In this document: positions 44,401-51,885 of the stretch, piece by piece
Numbering within the stretch: the stretch's first letter is position 1
How the letters are laid out: the number at the start of each line of letters is the position of its first letter
NCBI RefSeq assembly: GCF_016027715.1
Contig: NZ_CP065691.1
Location: 1,397,954 to 1,461,953 of the forward strand
Direction of reading: 5' to 3'
Source: Lactococcus garvieae
GTDB taxonomy: Bacteria > Bacillota > Bacilli > Lactobacillales > Streptococcaceae
DNA: 64,000 nt
The notes under the pieces: generated by a model
Databases searched by the model: none
The model's input: the letters and a program-made list of their open reading frames with translations, nothing else
Told to the model about the DNA's origin: nothing
Position numbers and translations under genes: made by a program

Positions 44401-45246
44401 ATGTCTCACACCAGATTCTAAAACAGAAACATCATCATCCACAAACTTGTAAGCAACACTTCCCTGATGTATATGTTCCTCTGTGAGAACGATGGGCACA
44501 TGCGGATTAGGTGGCAAGAAGCCGCCTTGAAGGCGGAAAGACCTATCTTGTTGAGGATGCATATCCCCGGCATAAACAGTAATGTCACCAAAGATATCTT
44601 CCGTTATTCCCTCCAATACAATCACATAGGTATTATTGCCTTCTCCACTGATTAATCTTACCTCATCCAAAAAATCATTGCCGACCCCTACTTTCAGTTC
44701 CATGTCTTTAATCTGACCACCACCTAATCTGCCAATCTCAGCTGGTGGGTTCGCGTTATCAAAACGCATTGTATCAAACCGGATTTCAACACGATTATGT
44801 GTGAGCCACCGTACGTTGAGAATCTGCATCCAAGGCCACGTATCTTTTACGCTCCAGTCTCCCGCTACAGGGGCAATTCCCAGATAAGCTCCTTGTTCTG
44901 CTTCATTCTCTTTTTCATAACGCGCAAAATCCGTTTCTGAAAAAGTTGGGGCGATAAAGTTTTGGGGTAGAGTAAACGGTGGCGCAACTTCTGATACTTC
45001 CTGGATGGAGACTTCTTCCTCTACCGAAATCTCTGGCAGTATAACGTCCGCTATCTCTTGCTCGGAAACTTCCGCCAACTGCTCAATCCCGGGTGTTGCT
45101 TCATTATGCCGACCTCTGATAAGCATTGCTACGGGTGCTCCATTAGACATGACGAGTGGAAGCATGGCTGCGACAGTGCCTGCCCTTTTTAGTCGTGCGC
45201 GCCGTATCGCCTGTTTTTTTGCTTTAATTACTTTTCTTTCTGCCAT
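38470..45246 (-). CDS. Giant LPXTG-anchored surface protein with YDG-type repeats
   Basis: A 2258-residue cell-wall protein, probably an adhesin. After a basic N-terminus (KAKKQAIRRARLKRAG) a weak hydrophobic stretch to about residue 43 acts as an atypical export signal. At least twelve repeats of roughly 100 residues, each with a K/R-x-YDGT-like core, lie at about residues 392, 661, 768, 875, 1020, 1128, 1222, 1330, 1430, 1558, 1676 and 1782. Most units also contain 'ITPR-x-V/I-x-W' before the core. A fibronectin-III-like segment follows near 2090-2160, then a Pro/Glu/Asn-rich wall region, LPSTG, a membrane helix and KKNKKD. AAGGAGG precedes the ATG by 12 nt. Ligand unknown. Confidence 0.88.
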   Translation of the reverse strand: MAERKVIKAKKQAIRRARLKRAGTVAAMLPLVMSNGAPVAMLIRGRHNEATPGIEQLAEVSEQEIADVILPEISVEEEVSIQEVSEVAPPFTLPQNFIAPTFSETDFARYEKENEAEQGAYLGIAPVAGDWSVKDTWPWMQILNVRWLTHNRVEIRFDTMRFDNANPPAEIGRLGGGQIKDMELKVGVGNDFLDEVRLISGEGNNTYVIVLEGITEDIFGDITVYAGDMHPQQDRSFRLQGGFLPPNPHVPIVLTEEHIHQGSVAYKFVDDDVSVLESGVRHWPVLELSMLGFTGTFNFNRKIQDIQFASTEHAGLSQINYGTVNWVEIASEIEQELNRQGALLVGQYYEVDVSALQASFVSTGLFQQGEVRENIPVALQDIKINRGEVASRPFDGTRSVGHIVEHLSLDFEIKMANGDIHEVIGLEVKLPVESLLYDRAGLWASFVHLDGHERQHEKVHAAVIQAVESLSLSYELDEALVQLLTNRIVAQSAVNIPTSRENGLYRGQITLADEGFTPTLLSQLQTVSSKEFDNTNIVRAQNNQEQYTFEFAIMGDNSVDGGKLRFATAVLSVNREALSFANSYVGTHRIEVDTDVYQNLVFTTRQGDAFDAEDLQAFKAQYGTQITEKIQTLAENGGLFNDAQITPRPVRWTAGLVDNKIYDGTTDVSGIVRPRLEGFIDGDTQIIEVELGDLNEHLRFANSLPGTWLIEGLDFEEESMIIRHDLNIAGNFNYAIVGEPSFNPATISPLVLDINDMGLLNFEKGKITRQYDGTKTYTGSLSPISVIIDGLDDENAYQFVFSSEAEFYFDERHVTGDYIPVRLGNTTIGLRRVGGTVQPVELSANLQDKLVALLFLGQITPREVFWEMGTVEDKDYDGNTSAIIRNMPQLFSTPASEGDFGIHDLDKVGVEALIINNGSAAFQSENVAHNTQGSITAQAVIATDGWTISGGTYARNYVIVPHPDAESIGFELPQTLFGQSAFDMPDFFYTELVKPRFADATIHPLDVHFVGGALQNDSRTYTGMRIVPERQEFDVPVLSTILGAKQNLLNSEKSTGRVRAVVGDFVHNNNLDVGTAVSALSGWSIEGYYHTNYRLVNSPDIEWEITAKKIELWEDVAGAQSGFVTKRFDNTVSFSEAQVFTLPRLFTDNLDITNWQLRYNSPNVLGATSLIVENSDWVGEQLNTLLGPNQVLADNFDFTSLFAAQIEPRILSWENGTIPSRPYNGTTSINTDNIVLPHLVPKGPEHEILDNHVTLAYNSNLLENLTFDDVLPGTYEFNWHEAVGLEVLFDESRHQDNYIVPQLNNAHASIFPTAFNKADLDENFSASGREYDGQVDIMDNLFMAHIQLEGGLILILPYHVEGLRFANPNAGTYQLEFDSITLDVKSELFYPEDIADIQGQIETAILEYRDAQIIPRHIEWTEGRVANKEWDDTYDIYQILVLPDLRRPDNDFEKAIVARDQERFTITQGGARFTQKDVGIDIPVVSDGYWSWSTTDGSSHPLSNYIFEGYQAGILPQPSFEAASITQVSVIDVKPMPENPNDMKANILYIQSGYIERQYNGTSQIDLVEDVKSQPEFSLRNAQDQVIMLSLEQLEELTVNFLDKDVAYDNNNVADKEVITNISGLTHTGIELSDNHIREIERLLFTGRITPWELNKEDVHNLEIAFEGNRVIHHVYNGKTDWLVPEGLDNDGKTIKIFPELWIELVTTGENIPILFSENYVISFADRHAGTDKQVNIDGFYLDSQNVSLHGELKEWMRSELITGHISPLTIRWTKGQVARRHYDGTKEAVIDVPPTLPIFAIDLPEINNPDAGVNIQTGQAHFDTADVRYDEAGNVIAMPVHASGTDDWGISGRYSGNYWLQPTLLSTLDSLLPLNEVLSSFVPRPVQRVNPLFESQIIDPIRLGFNGRKIAERVFNYDSYFTPAEKSYEYGSEAGFTDSEKWINMDTGQPMDVIGDYYLTISFVEQLSRLANGQPHVSEDELVFVDSQGNVIDRADVFVELRDEQGNLNRNYEYVFGDDVETIGRITKAEGFPVTKPQAAHVGETEIELFNSHIMMHRNFLENMPIIFEPFTLKEADTALRESESSLAEAATFDPGPYLIEYAVSRSERPEDLSDDAWQTSTLFTGLLPSTEYFLFARQADHHNRYEGEIIVGTSVVTREETPREPENGGTEEEGERPDTNGSGETNDPGNNDTSEDNYIQPEDEIRDEEDRTERSEAQGTRAELPSTGTMLGLGLGITGLVALASAAILRKKNKKD
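39880..44090 (-). repeat. Array of about twelve diverged YDG-type protein repeats
   Basis: Cores include FDGTRS, YDGTTD, YDGTKT, YDGNTS, YTGMRI, FDNTVS, YNGTTS, YDGQVD, WDDTYD, YNGTSQ, YNGKTD and YDGTKE. The repeats are diverged at DNA level, so this is an old array. Confidence 0.75.
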
Positions 45247-45508
45247 ATATGGTACAGTCCTCCTTAAAATGAATGGATCTATTGTAATTTTATTGAACGT
45301 AATTTTGATAATTTTATGAAATAATTACTTTTATTGTATTAGAAAATAATATCAATAACGTAATATCTCTTAACAACTTCTTATATTACAAATTTTATCA
45401 AAAAGAAAAGATATAAAGAAATAATATTACGATAAATTTTAAATTAATGACAAACGCGTGAAATCCCTTTAAAAGAATATAATTTTTTTATAAATACGGC
45501 CTAAGAAC
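45247..45508. other. Promoter region of the large surface-protein gene
   Basis: About 260 bp of very AT-rich sequence with no gene. No convincing -35/-10 pair was found; several TAAAAT and TACAAT hexamers occur. Confidence 0.35.
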
Positions 45509-45510
45509 TA

Positions 45511-45544
45511 AAAAAACAGATTCTCGGAGAATCTGTTTTTCTTT
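45511..45544 (-). terminator. Rho-independent terminator of the ATP-cone gene
   Basis: AAAAACAGATTCTC and GAGAATCTGTTTTT arms with a short loop. Confidence 0.85.
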
Positions 45545-45570
45545 TATATTTTGATTTTGCTGTTTATTGC

Positions 45571-45888
45571 TTAATGTTTACGATTGATTTCTTGTTTGAC
45601 TTTATATTCTAAGAAATCTTTTGCTACTTCTTTATCAAAGTCATTGAGCTGGTTAACAACTTGGTTTTGAATCGTGTCAATTTCAATCTTATCAAAAGGA
45701 ATTTCTGCAATGACTTTTCCAACAACTTTAGCTACATTGTTTGCTATCATGTTGGCATGCAGTGGTTTGTCTTTATATTTTCCATTAATCGCAGCTTTAA
45801 AAACAGCTGTTTGAATACGGAATGAATCCCAATCAACGACACGACCATTACGCTTGATAACTACTTTATTGAGTAATTTTGCTTCCAT
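45571..45888 (-). CDS. Stand-alone ATP-cone domain protein
   Basis: A 105-residue protein made almost entirely of one ATP-cone domain, the nucleotide-sensing module of ribonucleotide reductases and NrdR. The start VVIKRNGRVVDWDSFRIQTAV matches the consensus ATP-binding strand-helix, and DTIQNQVVNQL with AKDFLEYK matches its end. It has its own GGAG-preceded ATG and terminator, so it is an intact gene and not a clear remnant of nrdD or nrdA. No zinc ribbon, so it is not NrdR. Regulatory partner unknown; a role in sensing dATP/ATP is inferred from the domain only. Confidence 0.8.
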   Translation of the reverse strand: MEAKLLNKVVIKRNGRVVDWDSFRIQTAVFKAAINGKYKDKPLHANMIANNVAKVVGKVIAEIPFDKIEIDTIQNQVVNQLNDFDKEVAKDFLEYKVKQEINRKH

Positions 45889-46046
45889 GTATTCTCCTTT
45901 ATTAAATGTTCACTCCGTTTAAAGATACTTAGGAATATCCCATGCTTCATTTATAAACAGACAAATCTTTTTTAAAATAACAGCTTATCTAATCTTTACG
46001 ATTAGCTCTAACTTCTTTAATTATAGCAGATTATAATTTTTCTCAC

Positions 46047-46068
46047 AAAAAAAAGCCCTAGGGCCTTT
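46047..46068 (-). terminator. Weak terminator of the nitroreductase gene
   Basis: Minus-strand AAAGGCCC and GGGCTTT pair with a tiny loop and precede eight T. Confidence 0.5.
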
Positions 46069-46075
46069 ATTCTTT

Positions 46076-46684
46076 TTATTTAGCAATAATGAAACGATCA
46101 TCATCTTCCATGAAAGTTTTTTCGCCAGCTTCTTCTTCAATAGAACCAAATACGAGTTGTCCACGTAATTTCCAGTTTGCTGGAATATTCCATTCTTTAG
46201 CAACAGCTTCATCAATAACTGGGTTGTAGTGTTGCAAGTTTGCTCCGACACCAATTTCAGCAAGAGCTGTCCAAGCATTTACTGAAGTGATACCTGAGGC
46301 TTGTTCGCTCCATACAGGGAAGTTATCTGCATAAAGGGCAAATTGTTCTTGCAAACCTTTAACGACATCTTGATCTTCAAAGAAGAGAGCAGTACCATAC
46401 GCAGATTTGAACCCATCAAGTTTAGCTTTTGTGCCTTCCCAAGCTGAGTCTGGAACACCTTGAGCTTTCATTGCTGCTTTCAATTCGTCAGCAACGATTT
46501 GACCCCAAAGTTTTTCTTGTGCATCACCTGTAACGATGAGTACACGAGTTGTTTGGCTGTTAAAGGCTGATGGGCTATGTTTTACAGCGTCTTTAATTGT
46601 TTCTACAGCTTGATCTCCATCTTTAACATTTTTACCAAGAGCATAGATTGAACGACGATTTTTAAGTGAGTTGATAAATGACAT
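46076..46684 (-). CDS. cinD: Nitroreductase-family oxidoreductase, CinD-like
   Basis: A 202-residue FMN-dependent NAD(P)H oxidoreductase of the nitroreductase fold. The start SFINSLKNRRSIYALGK, the FMN-site AVKHSPSAFNSQTTRVL and WTALAEIGVGANLQHYNP are typical. It resembles L. lactis CinD, a copper-induced nitroreductase, and the promoter carries two CopR-type boxes, which supports that name. GGAGAC precedes the ATG. Monocistronic. Function in relieving oxidative stress under copper is inferred. Confidence 0.82.
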   Translation of the reverse strand: MSFINSLKNRRSIYALGKNVKDGDQAVETIKDAVKHSPSAFNSQTTRVLIVTGDAQEKLWGQIVADELKAAMKAQGVPDSAWEGTKAKLDGFKSAYGTALFFEDQDVVKGLQEQFALYADNFPVWSEQASGITSVNAWTALAEIGVGANLQHYNPVIDEAVAKEWNIPANWKLRGQLVFGSIEEEAGEKTFMEDDDRFIIAK

Positions 46685-46718
46685 AGTAATGTCTCCTTTT
46701 ATTTTCTTTTTTTATGTT

Positions 46719-46728
46719 TACACTTGTA
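46719..46728 (-). promoter_or_regulatory. CopR-type cop box 1
   Basis: TACACTTGTA fits the CopY/CopR operator TACANNTGTA and lies just downstream of the -10. Confidence 0.65.
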
Positions 46729-46729
46729 A

Positions 46730-46758
46730 TCTTAACACATCAATTTACGTTTGTAAAC
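46730..46758 (-). promoter_or_regulatory. Promoter of the nitroreductase gene
   Basis: Minus-strand TTTACA, a 17-nt spacer and TAAGAT with an extended TG; the -35 overlaps the second cop box. Confidence 0.55.
46746..46755 (-). promoter_or_regulatory. CopR-type cop box 2, degenerate
   Basis: TACGTTTGTA differs at one base from TACANNTGTA and starts 27 bp from box 1, overlapping the -35. Confidence 0.45.
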
Positions 46759-46805
46759 TATTTAAGCTCAGAATTTTATTTTTTATTTCAAACTGCTTTT
46801 TCTTA

Positions 46806-46835
46806 CAAAAAAACACCTCACAGTAAGGTGTTTTA
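46806..46835 (-). terminator. Rho-independent terminator of upp
   Basis: AAAACACCT and AGGTGTTTT arms with T run on the minus strand. Confidence 0.8.
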
Positions 46836-46848
46836 AAATCTTCACTAA

Positions 46849-47478
46849 TTATTTTGTTCCAAACAAACGATCTCCAGCATCTCCAAGACCTGGAACGATA
46901 TAACCATGCTCATTAAGATGGTCATCAAGAGCTGCTACGTAGATATCGATATCAGGATGAGCTTCTTGAACTGCTTTAACACCTTCTGGTGCTGCTACAA
47001 GACAAACGAATTTAATGTTGTTAGCATTGCGTTTTTTAAGGCTGTCAATTGCAAGAATCGCTGAGCCACCAGTAGCTAACATTGGGTCAACCAAAAAGAT
47101 TTGACGCTCAGCAATATCTGTTGGAAGTTTTACCAAGTATTCCACAGGTTTAAAAGTTTCTTCATCACGGTACATACCGATATGACCTACACGCGCTGCG
47201 GGGATGAGTTTCAAAATACCGTCAACCATACCAATACCCGCACGGAGAATAGGTACAACGGCCAATTTTTTACCTGCAAGTTCTTGCGCAGTCATATGCG
47301 CAACAGGTGTATCGATTTCAACATCTTGTACTGGCAAATCACGAGATACTTCATAAGCCATGAGCATACCAATCTCATCTACGAGTTCACGGAACTCTTT
47401 TGTTGATACGTCCGCACGACGTAGGATTGAAAGTTTGTGTTGAATAAGTGGATGTTTAACTACTTGACAGTTTGACAT
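46849..47478 (-). CDS. upp: Uracil phosphoribosyltransferase
   Basis: A 209-residue enzyme that makes UMP from uracil and PRPP in pyrimidine salvage. The PRPP-binding motif [13 protein letters not shown], the RAGIGM segment and the C-terminal uracil-site [17 protein letters not shown] are present. The open frame starts at 47493, but GGAGGGG 6 nt before the ATG at 47478 sets the start. A TGATAAAAT extended -10 lies upstream. Monocistronic. Confidence 0.98.
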   Translation of the reverse strand: MSNCQVVKHPLIQHKLSILRRADVSTKEFRELVDEIGMLMAYEVSRDLPVQDVEIDTPVAHMTAQELAGKKLAVVPILRAGIGMVDGILKLIPAARVGHIGMYRDEETFKPVEYLVKLPTDIAERQIFLVDPMLATGGSAILAIDSLKKRNANNIKFVCLVAAPEGVKAVQEAHPDIDIYVAALDDHLNEHGYIVPGLGDAGDRLFGTK

Positions 47479-47552
47479 AAGGAACCCCTCCATTTTTTAT
47501 ACTTTGACTATTTTATCATTTTTATCGTAATATGTCTGTTATTATTGTCAAC

Positions 47553-48680
47553 TCAGCCTTTTTTCAAAGAGAGTTTAATCAAGAATGGTGCAATAAGCGT
47601 ACTCAGGATAATCACAATAACCAGTTCAGAATAAATATCGCTATTAATCACCTGGGAAGCAAGACCAATCTGAGCAATAATAAGCGCCATTTCTCCTCGC
47701 GAAACCATACCTGTACCCACTAAGGCACTTTCTGATGTCGTAAGTCCTGTTGATTTACCAATAAAATATGCAGGAACAAACTTAGTAAGGACTGCTAAAA
47801 GTGTAAAGAAAAGAATCAATAATGGATGCTCAAAGATACTCTCGAAAGTTACTGAAATAGCAATCGAAACGAAGAAAACGGGTATAAAGACAACATAGGC
47901 TATCGCAGAGCTGTATTCTTCAATCTTATGTGACACATCAGTTTGACTCAAAGCCAAACCTGCAAAGAAAGATCCAATAACTGCGGACATCCCTGCTGCA
48001 TCAGCTAAAAGGCTCAAAACCAAGCAAAGGATCAAAGCCGCTGTCGTATTCTTCGCATAGACAGGTAATTTCTCTACAAATTGCCATACCTTCGGTATCA
48101 ACTTGTGAACAATGACTAAAAAGACTAAAAAGAGAAACTCCATGAAGAACTGTTGAGGGAGATTACCTGAGGAGCTGTTGGTCGAGGTAAAGATTGATAA
48201 AGCAAGGACAGCCAAGATATCATCAACGACTGCTGCTCCTAAGATGATAGACCCTGCTTTTGTAGAAAGTTTACCATATTCTTGTAAAACCTCAACGGTA
48301 ATGGAGACCGAGGTGGCCGCAAAAACTATACCATAAAAAATAGCCGTTGAAAATGCGTAACCCATCAGTGCAGTCACGCCCCAAAAAACGAGTAAGGGTA
48401 CAACGACTCCAGCTAAAGCGACCAATAAAGCAGGCTTAAAGTTTTTCTTCAGCACACCTAAATCACTCTCTAGCCCTGCCAGAAACATCAGCAAGATTAC
48501 ACCTATTTCAGAGAGAACCTCAATCGTGTGGCCCCCTTGCAACCATCCCAAAGCAGCAGGAGCCAAGACAATACCGATAAGTATTTGACCGACTACTGCT
48601 GGGATTTTAATTCTTCTTGCGATTAAAGTCGCGATCAAAGATGCGACCAAAATCAATGTAAGTTGGAAAATATCATTCAT
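47553..48680 (-). CDS. Cation:proton antiporter (CPA2, NapA-like)
   Basis: A 375-residue integral membrane protein with about twelve helices and no cytoplasmic TrkA domain. It belongs to the monovalent cation:proton antiporter-2 family, with GLESDLGVLKKN and the ion-site region AAVVDDILAVLAL containing the two adjacent Asp of electrogenic antiporters. It probably exports Na+ in exchange for protons. The ATG has no Shine-Dalgarno; a TGTTATAAT box ends 6 nt before it. Single-gene unit. Confidence 0.88.
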   Translation of the reverse strand: MNDIFQLTLILVASLIATLIARRIKIPAVVGQILIGIVLAPAALGWLQGGHTIEVLSEIGVILLMFLAGLESDLGVLKKNFKPALLVALAGVVVPLLVFWGVTALMGYAFSTAIFYGIVFAATSVSITVEVLQEYGKLSTKAGSIILGAAVVDDILAVLALSIFTSTNSSSGNLPQQFFMEFLFLVFLVIVHKLIPKVWQFVEKLPVYAKNTTAALILCLVLSLLADAAGMSAVIGSFFAGLALSQTDVSHKIEEYSSAIAYVVFIPVFFVSIAISVTFESIFEHPLLILFFTLLAVLTKFVPAYFIGKSTGLTTSESALVGTGMVSRGEMALIIAQIGLASQVINSDIYSELVIVIILSTLIAPFLIKLSLKKG

Positions 48681-48686
48681 ATTCTC

Positions 48687-48695
48687 ATTATAACA
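48687..48695 (-). promoter_or_regulatory. Extended -10 promoter of the antiporter gene, probably leaderless
   Basis: Minus-strand TGTTATAAT, with TATAAT at 48692-48687, lies 6 nt before the ATG. Confidence 0.5.
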
Positions 48696-48737
48696 ATTTA
48701 CAGGTCAATTTTCCTTTGGTTTTTCTCAAAAAAGTAA

Positions 48738-48764
48738 AAAAAATAGACTAACTGTCCATTTTTT
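48738..48764 (-). terminator. Terminator after the rsgA-to-lacX-like operon
   Basis: Minus-strand AATGGAC and GTCTATT arms with a 5-nt loop, followed by eight T. Confidence 0.65.
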
Positions 48765-48769
48765 CTTTA

Positions 48770-49642
48770 TTAATTGATTTCAATTACATATTCACAACTG
48801 AATTTTTCATTAGCAGGCAGTTGGTTCATCCCAAATTTGTTAGTAAGTTGGCCTGTTGTATCTGCATCATCTGCTATTCCACACCAAGGTTCAATACAAA
48901 CAAAAGGGGCGTCTGCTGGATAAGGACTCCAAAGACCAAAGAAAGGCATATCCTTCCATGTCACTTTCACACTACGACTATCAATACTATTTGTTAAAGC
49001 AACCGACATTTCCTCTGAAGAAGTGTAAACAAGTGCATCTTTAGCAAATAATTCTCGACTAAGAGGTAAGTCACTTACTTCAACTTCTGACTGTTCTTCT
49101 CGCTTCAAGGTACCAGTAGGTACATCTAAAGGGATAAATGTACGTTTTCCTGATGGAGATACAGTGAACTTATAGTCTTCGAAACTTCCATTTTTTAGAG
49201 GGACATTGAACGCTGGATGGGCACCCACTCCAAAAATCATTGTCTTCTCGTCTTTATTTTCCACTTGATAGCGAACACGAAGTTGGTTATCTGTCAGTTT
49301 ATAGCCTACTTTAAAGCTAAATTTAAAAGGATACTCAGCAAGTGTCTGAGAATTTGAAGTGATTTCATATACCAGTTCATCAGCTTCTTCTTTTATTAAT
49401 GTGAACTCACTGTCACGTGCAAAACCATGTCCAGACATTTGATAATTTTTATCTTCATAGCTGTACTGCCCATTTTTTAATTTACCAACAATAGGAAAGA
49501 GGACTGGCGCGTGACGTCCCCAAAAAGCAGAATCTGCTTGCCAGAGGTATTCAACTTCATCTTTTTGTACAGAATGTAATTCTGCTCCGAAAGTATCTAC
49601 TGAAATAACTAATGTATCATTTTTAAGTGTATTTTTCATCAT
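48770..49642 (-). CDS. Aldose 1-epimerase family protein (LacX-like)
   Basis: A 290-residue mutarotase-fold protein of the LacX/YeaD subgroup, expected to interconvert sugar anomers. GRHAPVLFPIVGKLKNG, the catalytic-region FGVGAHPAFNVPL and VCIEPWCGIAD are typical. Two adjacent ATGs (49642 and 49639) fit and no strong Shine-Dalgarno precedes them; the gene starts 10 nt after yhaM, so translation is probably coupled. No sugar operon lies next to it, so the substrate is unknown. Confidence 0.85.
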   Translation of the reverse strand: MMKNTLKNDTLVISVDTFGAELHSVQKDEVEYLWQADSAFWGRHAPVLFPIVGKLKNGQYSYEDKNYQMSGHGFARDSEFTLIKEEADELVYEITSNSQTLAEYPFKFSFKVGYKLTDNQLRVRYQVENKDEKTMIFGVGAHPAFNVPLKNGSFEDYKFTVSPSGKRTFIPLDVPTGTLKREEQSEVEVSDLPLSRELFAKDALVYTSSEEMSVALTNSIDSRSVKVTWKDMPFFGLWSPYPADAPFVCIEPWCGIADDADTTGQLTNKFGMNQLPANEKFSCEYVIEIN

Positions 49643-49652
49643 TTCTCGCTAT

Positions 49653-50597
49653 CTAATTATCCAAGGGTTTATAAAAATTACGATTTTCCAAGGCAAAAAC
49701 ACGTTGGCTTGATTGCCCTGGTTCAACATTATTAAGAGCTGTCATCATCATCATCATACTCGCATCCATCATATCAATCTGGTGAATAACTTCTGCTTCC
49801 ATAATTTTTGGACGTACAGGACTCCCGTACTCTAGCTGACCATGATGGCTTAAGAGAACATGGCGCAACAAGAGTAAATCTTCCTTTTCATCACTGATAT
49901 CTAATTCAATAGCGGCTTTGCTCACTTCTTCATCAATGAGAACGATGTGCCCTAACAGATTTCCACGTAAAGTATAACTTGTATTTTCAAAACCTGTGAA
50001 TTCTAAACACTTGGCCATATCGTGTAAAAGAATTCCAGCAAACATCAAAGATTCGTTAAGTTGGGGATAAACTTCACAGACCTTCTCTGCCAGCTGTAGC
50101 ATTGTCGTAGTATGGTAAGCCAGACCACCTTCAAAGGCATGGTGATTCGTCTTTGCTGCGGGGAACTGATAAAACTCACGGTCAAATTTTTTCAGAATAT
50201 GGCGAACGACACGATTCCAGGTAGCATTTTCAATACGAAAAACAATACTCTCAACATACTTACGGAGATCTGTTTCATTTACTGGAGCTTTTTCTCGATA
50301 ATCTGCTGGGTTTGCAGGTTCATTACCTTCTGGCAAACGCAAACTGATCCGATTGACTTGTGGCATCCCATTGTAGAGCTCTTTTAGGGCTTTCATATGG
50401 ACAACTCTACCAGCTACAAACTGTTTGACTGCTTTAGGATTTGCATCCCAGATATTTCCCGAAATTGTTCCAGTACGGTCTTGAAAAACAATGGCAAGGA
50501 AGTCCTTACCTGCTCGTGTCCGTCGGAGTTCGACTGATTTTATCAAGTAAAACCCCTCGAAAAATTCTCCCATAGATAAATTTTTTATCAGAACCAT
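49653..50597 (-). CDS. yhaM: 3'-5' exoribonuclease YhaM (Cbf1)
   Basis: A 314-residue 3'-5' exonuclease acting on RNA ends and single-stranded DNA. An N-terminal OB-fold (IVFQDRTGTISGNIWDA) is followed by an HD domain with HHAFEGGLAYHTTTML and LLHDMAKCLEF. AAGGGG precedes the ATG. It begins 1 nt after the rmuC stop. The rmuC-yhaM pairing is also found in streptococci. Confidence 0.94.
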   Translation of the reverse strand: MVLIKNLSMGEFFEGFYLIKSVELRRTRAGKDFLAIVFQDRTGTISGNIWDANPKAVKQFVAGRVVHMKALKELYNGMPQVNRISLRLPEGNEPANPADYREKAPVNETDLRKYVESIVFRIENATWNRVVRHILKKFDREFYQFPAAKTNHHAFEGGLAYHTTTMLQLAEKVCEVYPQLNESLMFAGILLHDMAKCLEFTGFENTSYTLRGNLLGHIVLIDEEVSKAAIELDISDEKEDLLLLRHVLLSHHGQLEYGSPVRPKIMEAEVIHQIDMMDASMMMMMTALNNVEPGQSSQRVFALENRNFYKPLDN

Positions 50598-50598
50598 A

Positions 50599-51885
50599 TT
50601 AGTCCCCTTCTATTTCTAAAAGCGCAGCACTTGTGTCTTTATCAACGGCATCAATCGTGCGCAATTTACGATTCATGACATTTGTTCTTGTGGTAATCAG
50701 TGTATTGATTTCTTTTTCTGATTGTTGCAAGCGTTCATGAACTTTCTTAAGAGAAGTTTCAAACTTGCCAAATTCTGTTTTGACAGCCCCAAGCATTTCA
50801 TAAACTTCACTCGATTTTTGCTCGATTTGGAGTGTCTTGAATCCCATTTGCAAACTATTCAAAACCGCTGTCATCGTTGTTGGACCAGTAACATTTACTT
50901 TATACTCTCGGCTTAATTGTTCATAAAGTTCCGTGTTATTGACTACCTCCATGAAGAGCCCTTCGATTGGTAAAAACATAATCGCAAAGTCTGTGGTTTT
51001 TGGTGGCAAGATGTACTTTTCAGCTATCGATTTTGCCTGTAACTTAATCGCCGTAAATAGTGCCTTACGCGAAATTTCAATAGCTACTGTATCATTTGTT
51101 TCCAAGGCATCTTGCAGACGTTGGTAGTCTTCAAGCGGAAATTTTGAATCTATCGGTAGTAACACATCACTGCCTGCTACTTTCCCGGGCATAATTACTG
51201 CAAAATCAACGGCATTGCGCTCTTGAATATTTACCTGCTCTTGATATTGCGCAGGTGTGAAGATCTGCTCCAAAATGCGTCCCAGTTGTACTTCCCCAAT
51301 AATACCACGTGTTTTCACACCGGTCATCACTCTTTGGAGACTGTCAACATCACTTGCCAGATTGCGCATCTCGCCCAGACCTTTATCCACAGAAGTGAGG
51401 AGATTTGTGACTTGTTCAAAACTTTGTGAAATTCTTTTATTCAGTGTTTCCTGAAGTTTTTCATCCACAGTATTTTGAATTTGACTTAGCTTTTTATCGT
51501 TAGAATCTTGTAAATTTTGAAATTTTCTATCAAATTTTTCTGTGATTGCTTCGGTCATTTCCGCTAAATTTTGAGAAATTTTATCTAGCTTTTGTTCATT
51601 AGAATTCTGTAAATCTTTGAACTGATGGTCAAATTTGGCATTAATATTTTCTGTTAGATTAGATAAATTCCCATTCATATTATGTGACAAACTTGACACA
51701 GTTCCAGAGATTTCTTGGCGATTTTGTCCAAGTTGCTGTGACATTTCTAAACGTAATTCTGTTAGATTTGAAGATAAGTTCTCCACACGTGCATTTAGCT
51801 TAGAATTAGAGGCAGGCTTTTTGAAAAAGTTAGCAAGTCCGAGTAGTATGAGCAGAATTAAAAGGATAATGATGACGATACTCAT
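50599..51885 (-). CDS. rmuC: RmuC family DNA recombination protein
   Basis: A 428-residue protein thought to limit inversions and recombination. One N-terminal membrane helix (IVIIILLILLILLGLANF) is followed by a long coiled coil to about residue 190 with repeated LQDSN(E/D)(Q/K)KL segments. The nuclease-like RmuC domain contains VDFAVIMPGK, LLPIDSKFPLEDYQ and FAIMFLPIEGLF. The start overlaps the rpe stop by 4 nt (ATGA). Confidence 0.93.
   Translation of the reverse strand: MSIVIIILLILLILLGLANFFKKPASNSKLNARVENLSSNLTELRLEMSQQLGQNRQEISGTVSSLSHNMNGNLSNLTENINAKFDHQFKDLQNSNEQKLDKISQNLAEMTEAITEKFDRKFQNLQDSNDKKLSQIQNTVDEKLQETLNKRISQSFEQVTNLLTSVDKGLGEMRNLASDVDSLQRVMTGVKTRGIIGEVQLGRILEQIFTPAQYQEQVNIQERNAVDFAVIMPGKVAGSDVLLPIDSKFPLEDYQRLQDALETNDTVAIEISRKALFTAIKLQAKSIAEKYILPPKTTDFAIMFLPIEGLFMEVVNNTELYEQLSREYKVNVTGPTTMTAVLNSLQMGFKTLQIEQKSSEVYEMLGAVKTEFGKFETSLKKVHERLQQSEKEINTLITTRTNVMNRKLRTIDAVDKDTSAALLEIEGD

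Noticed and set aside
45571-45888. Truncated remnant of nrdD
   Set aside because: The frame covers exactly one ATP-cone domain, with its own ribosome-binding site and terminator, so it looks like an intact gene.
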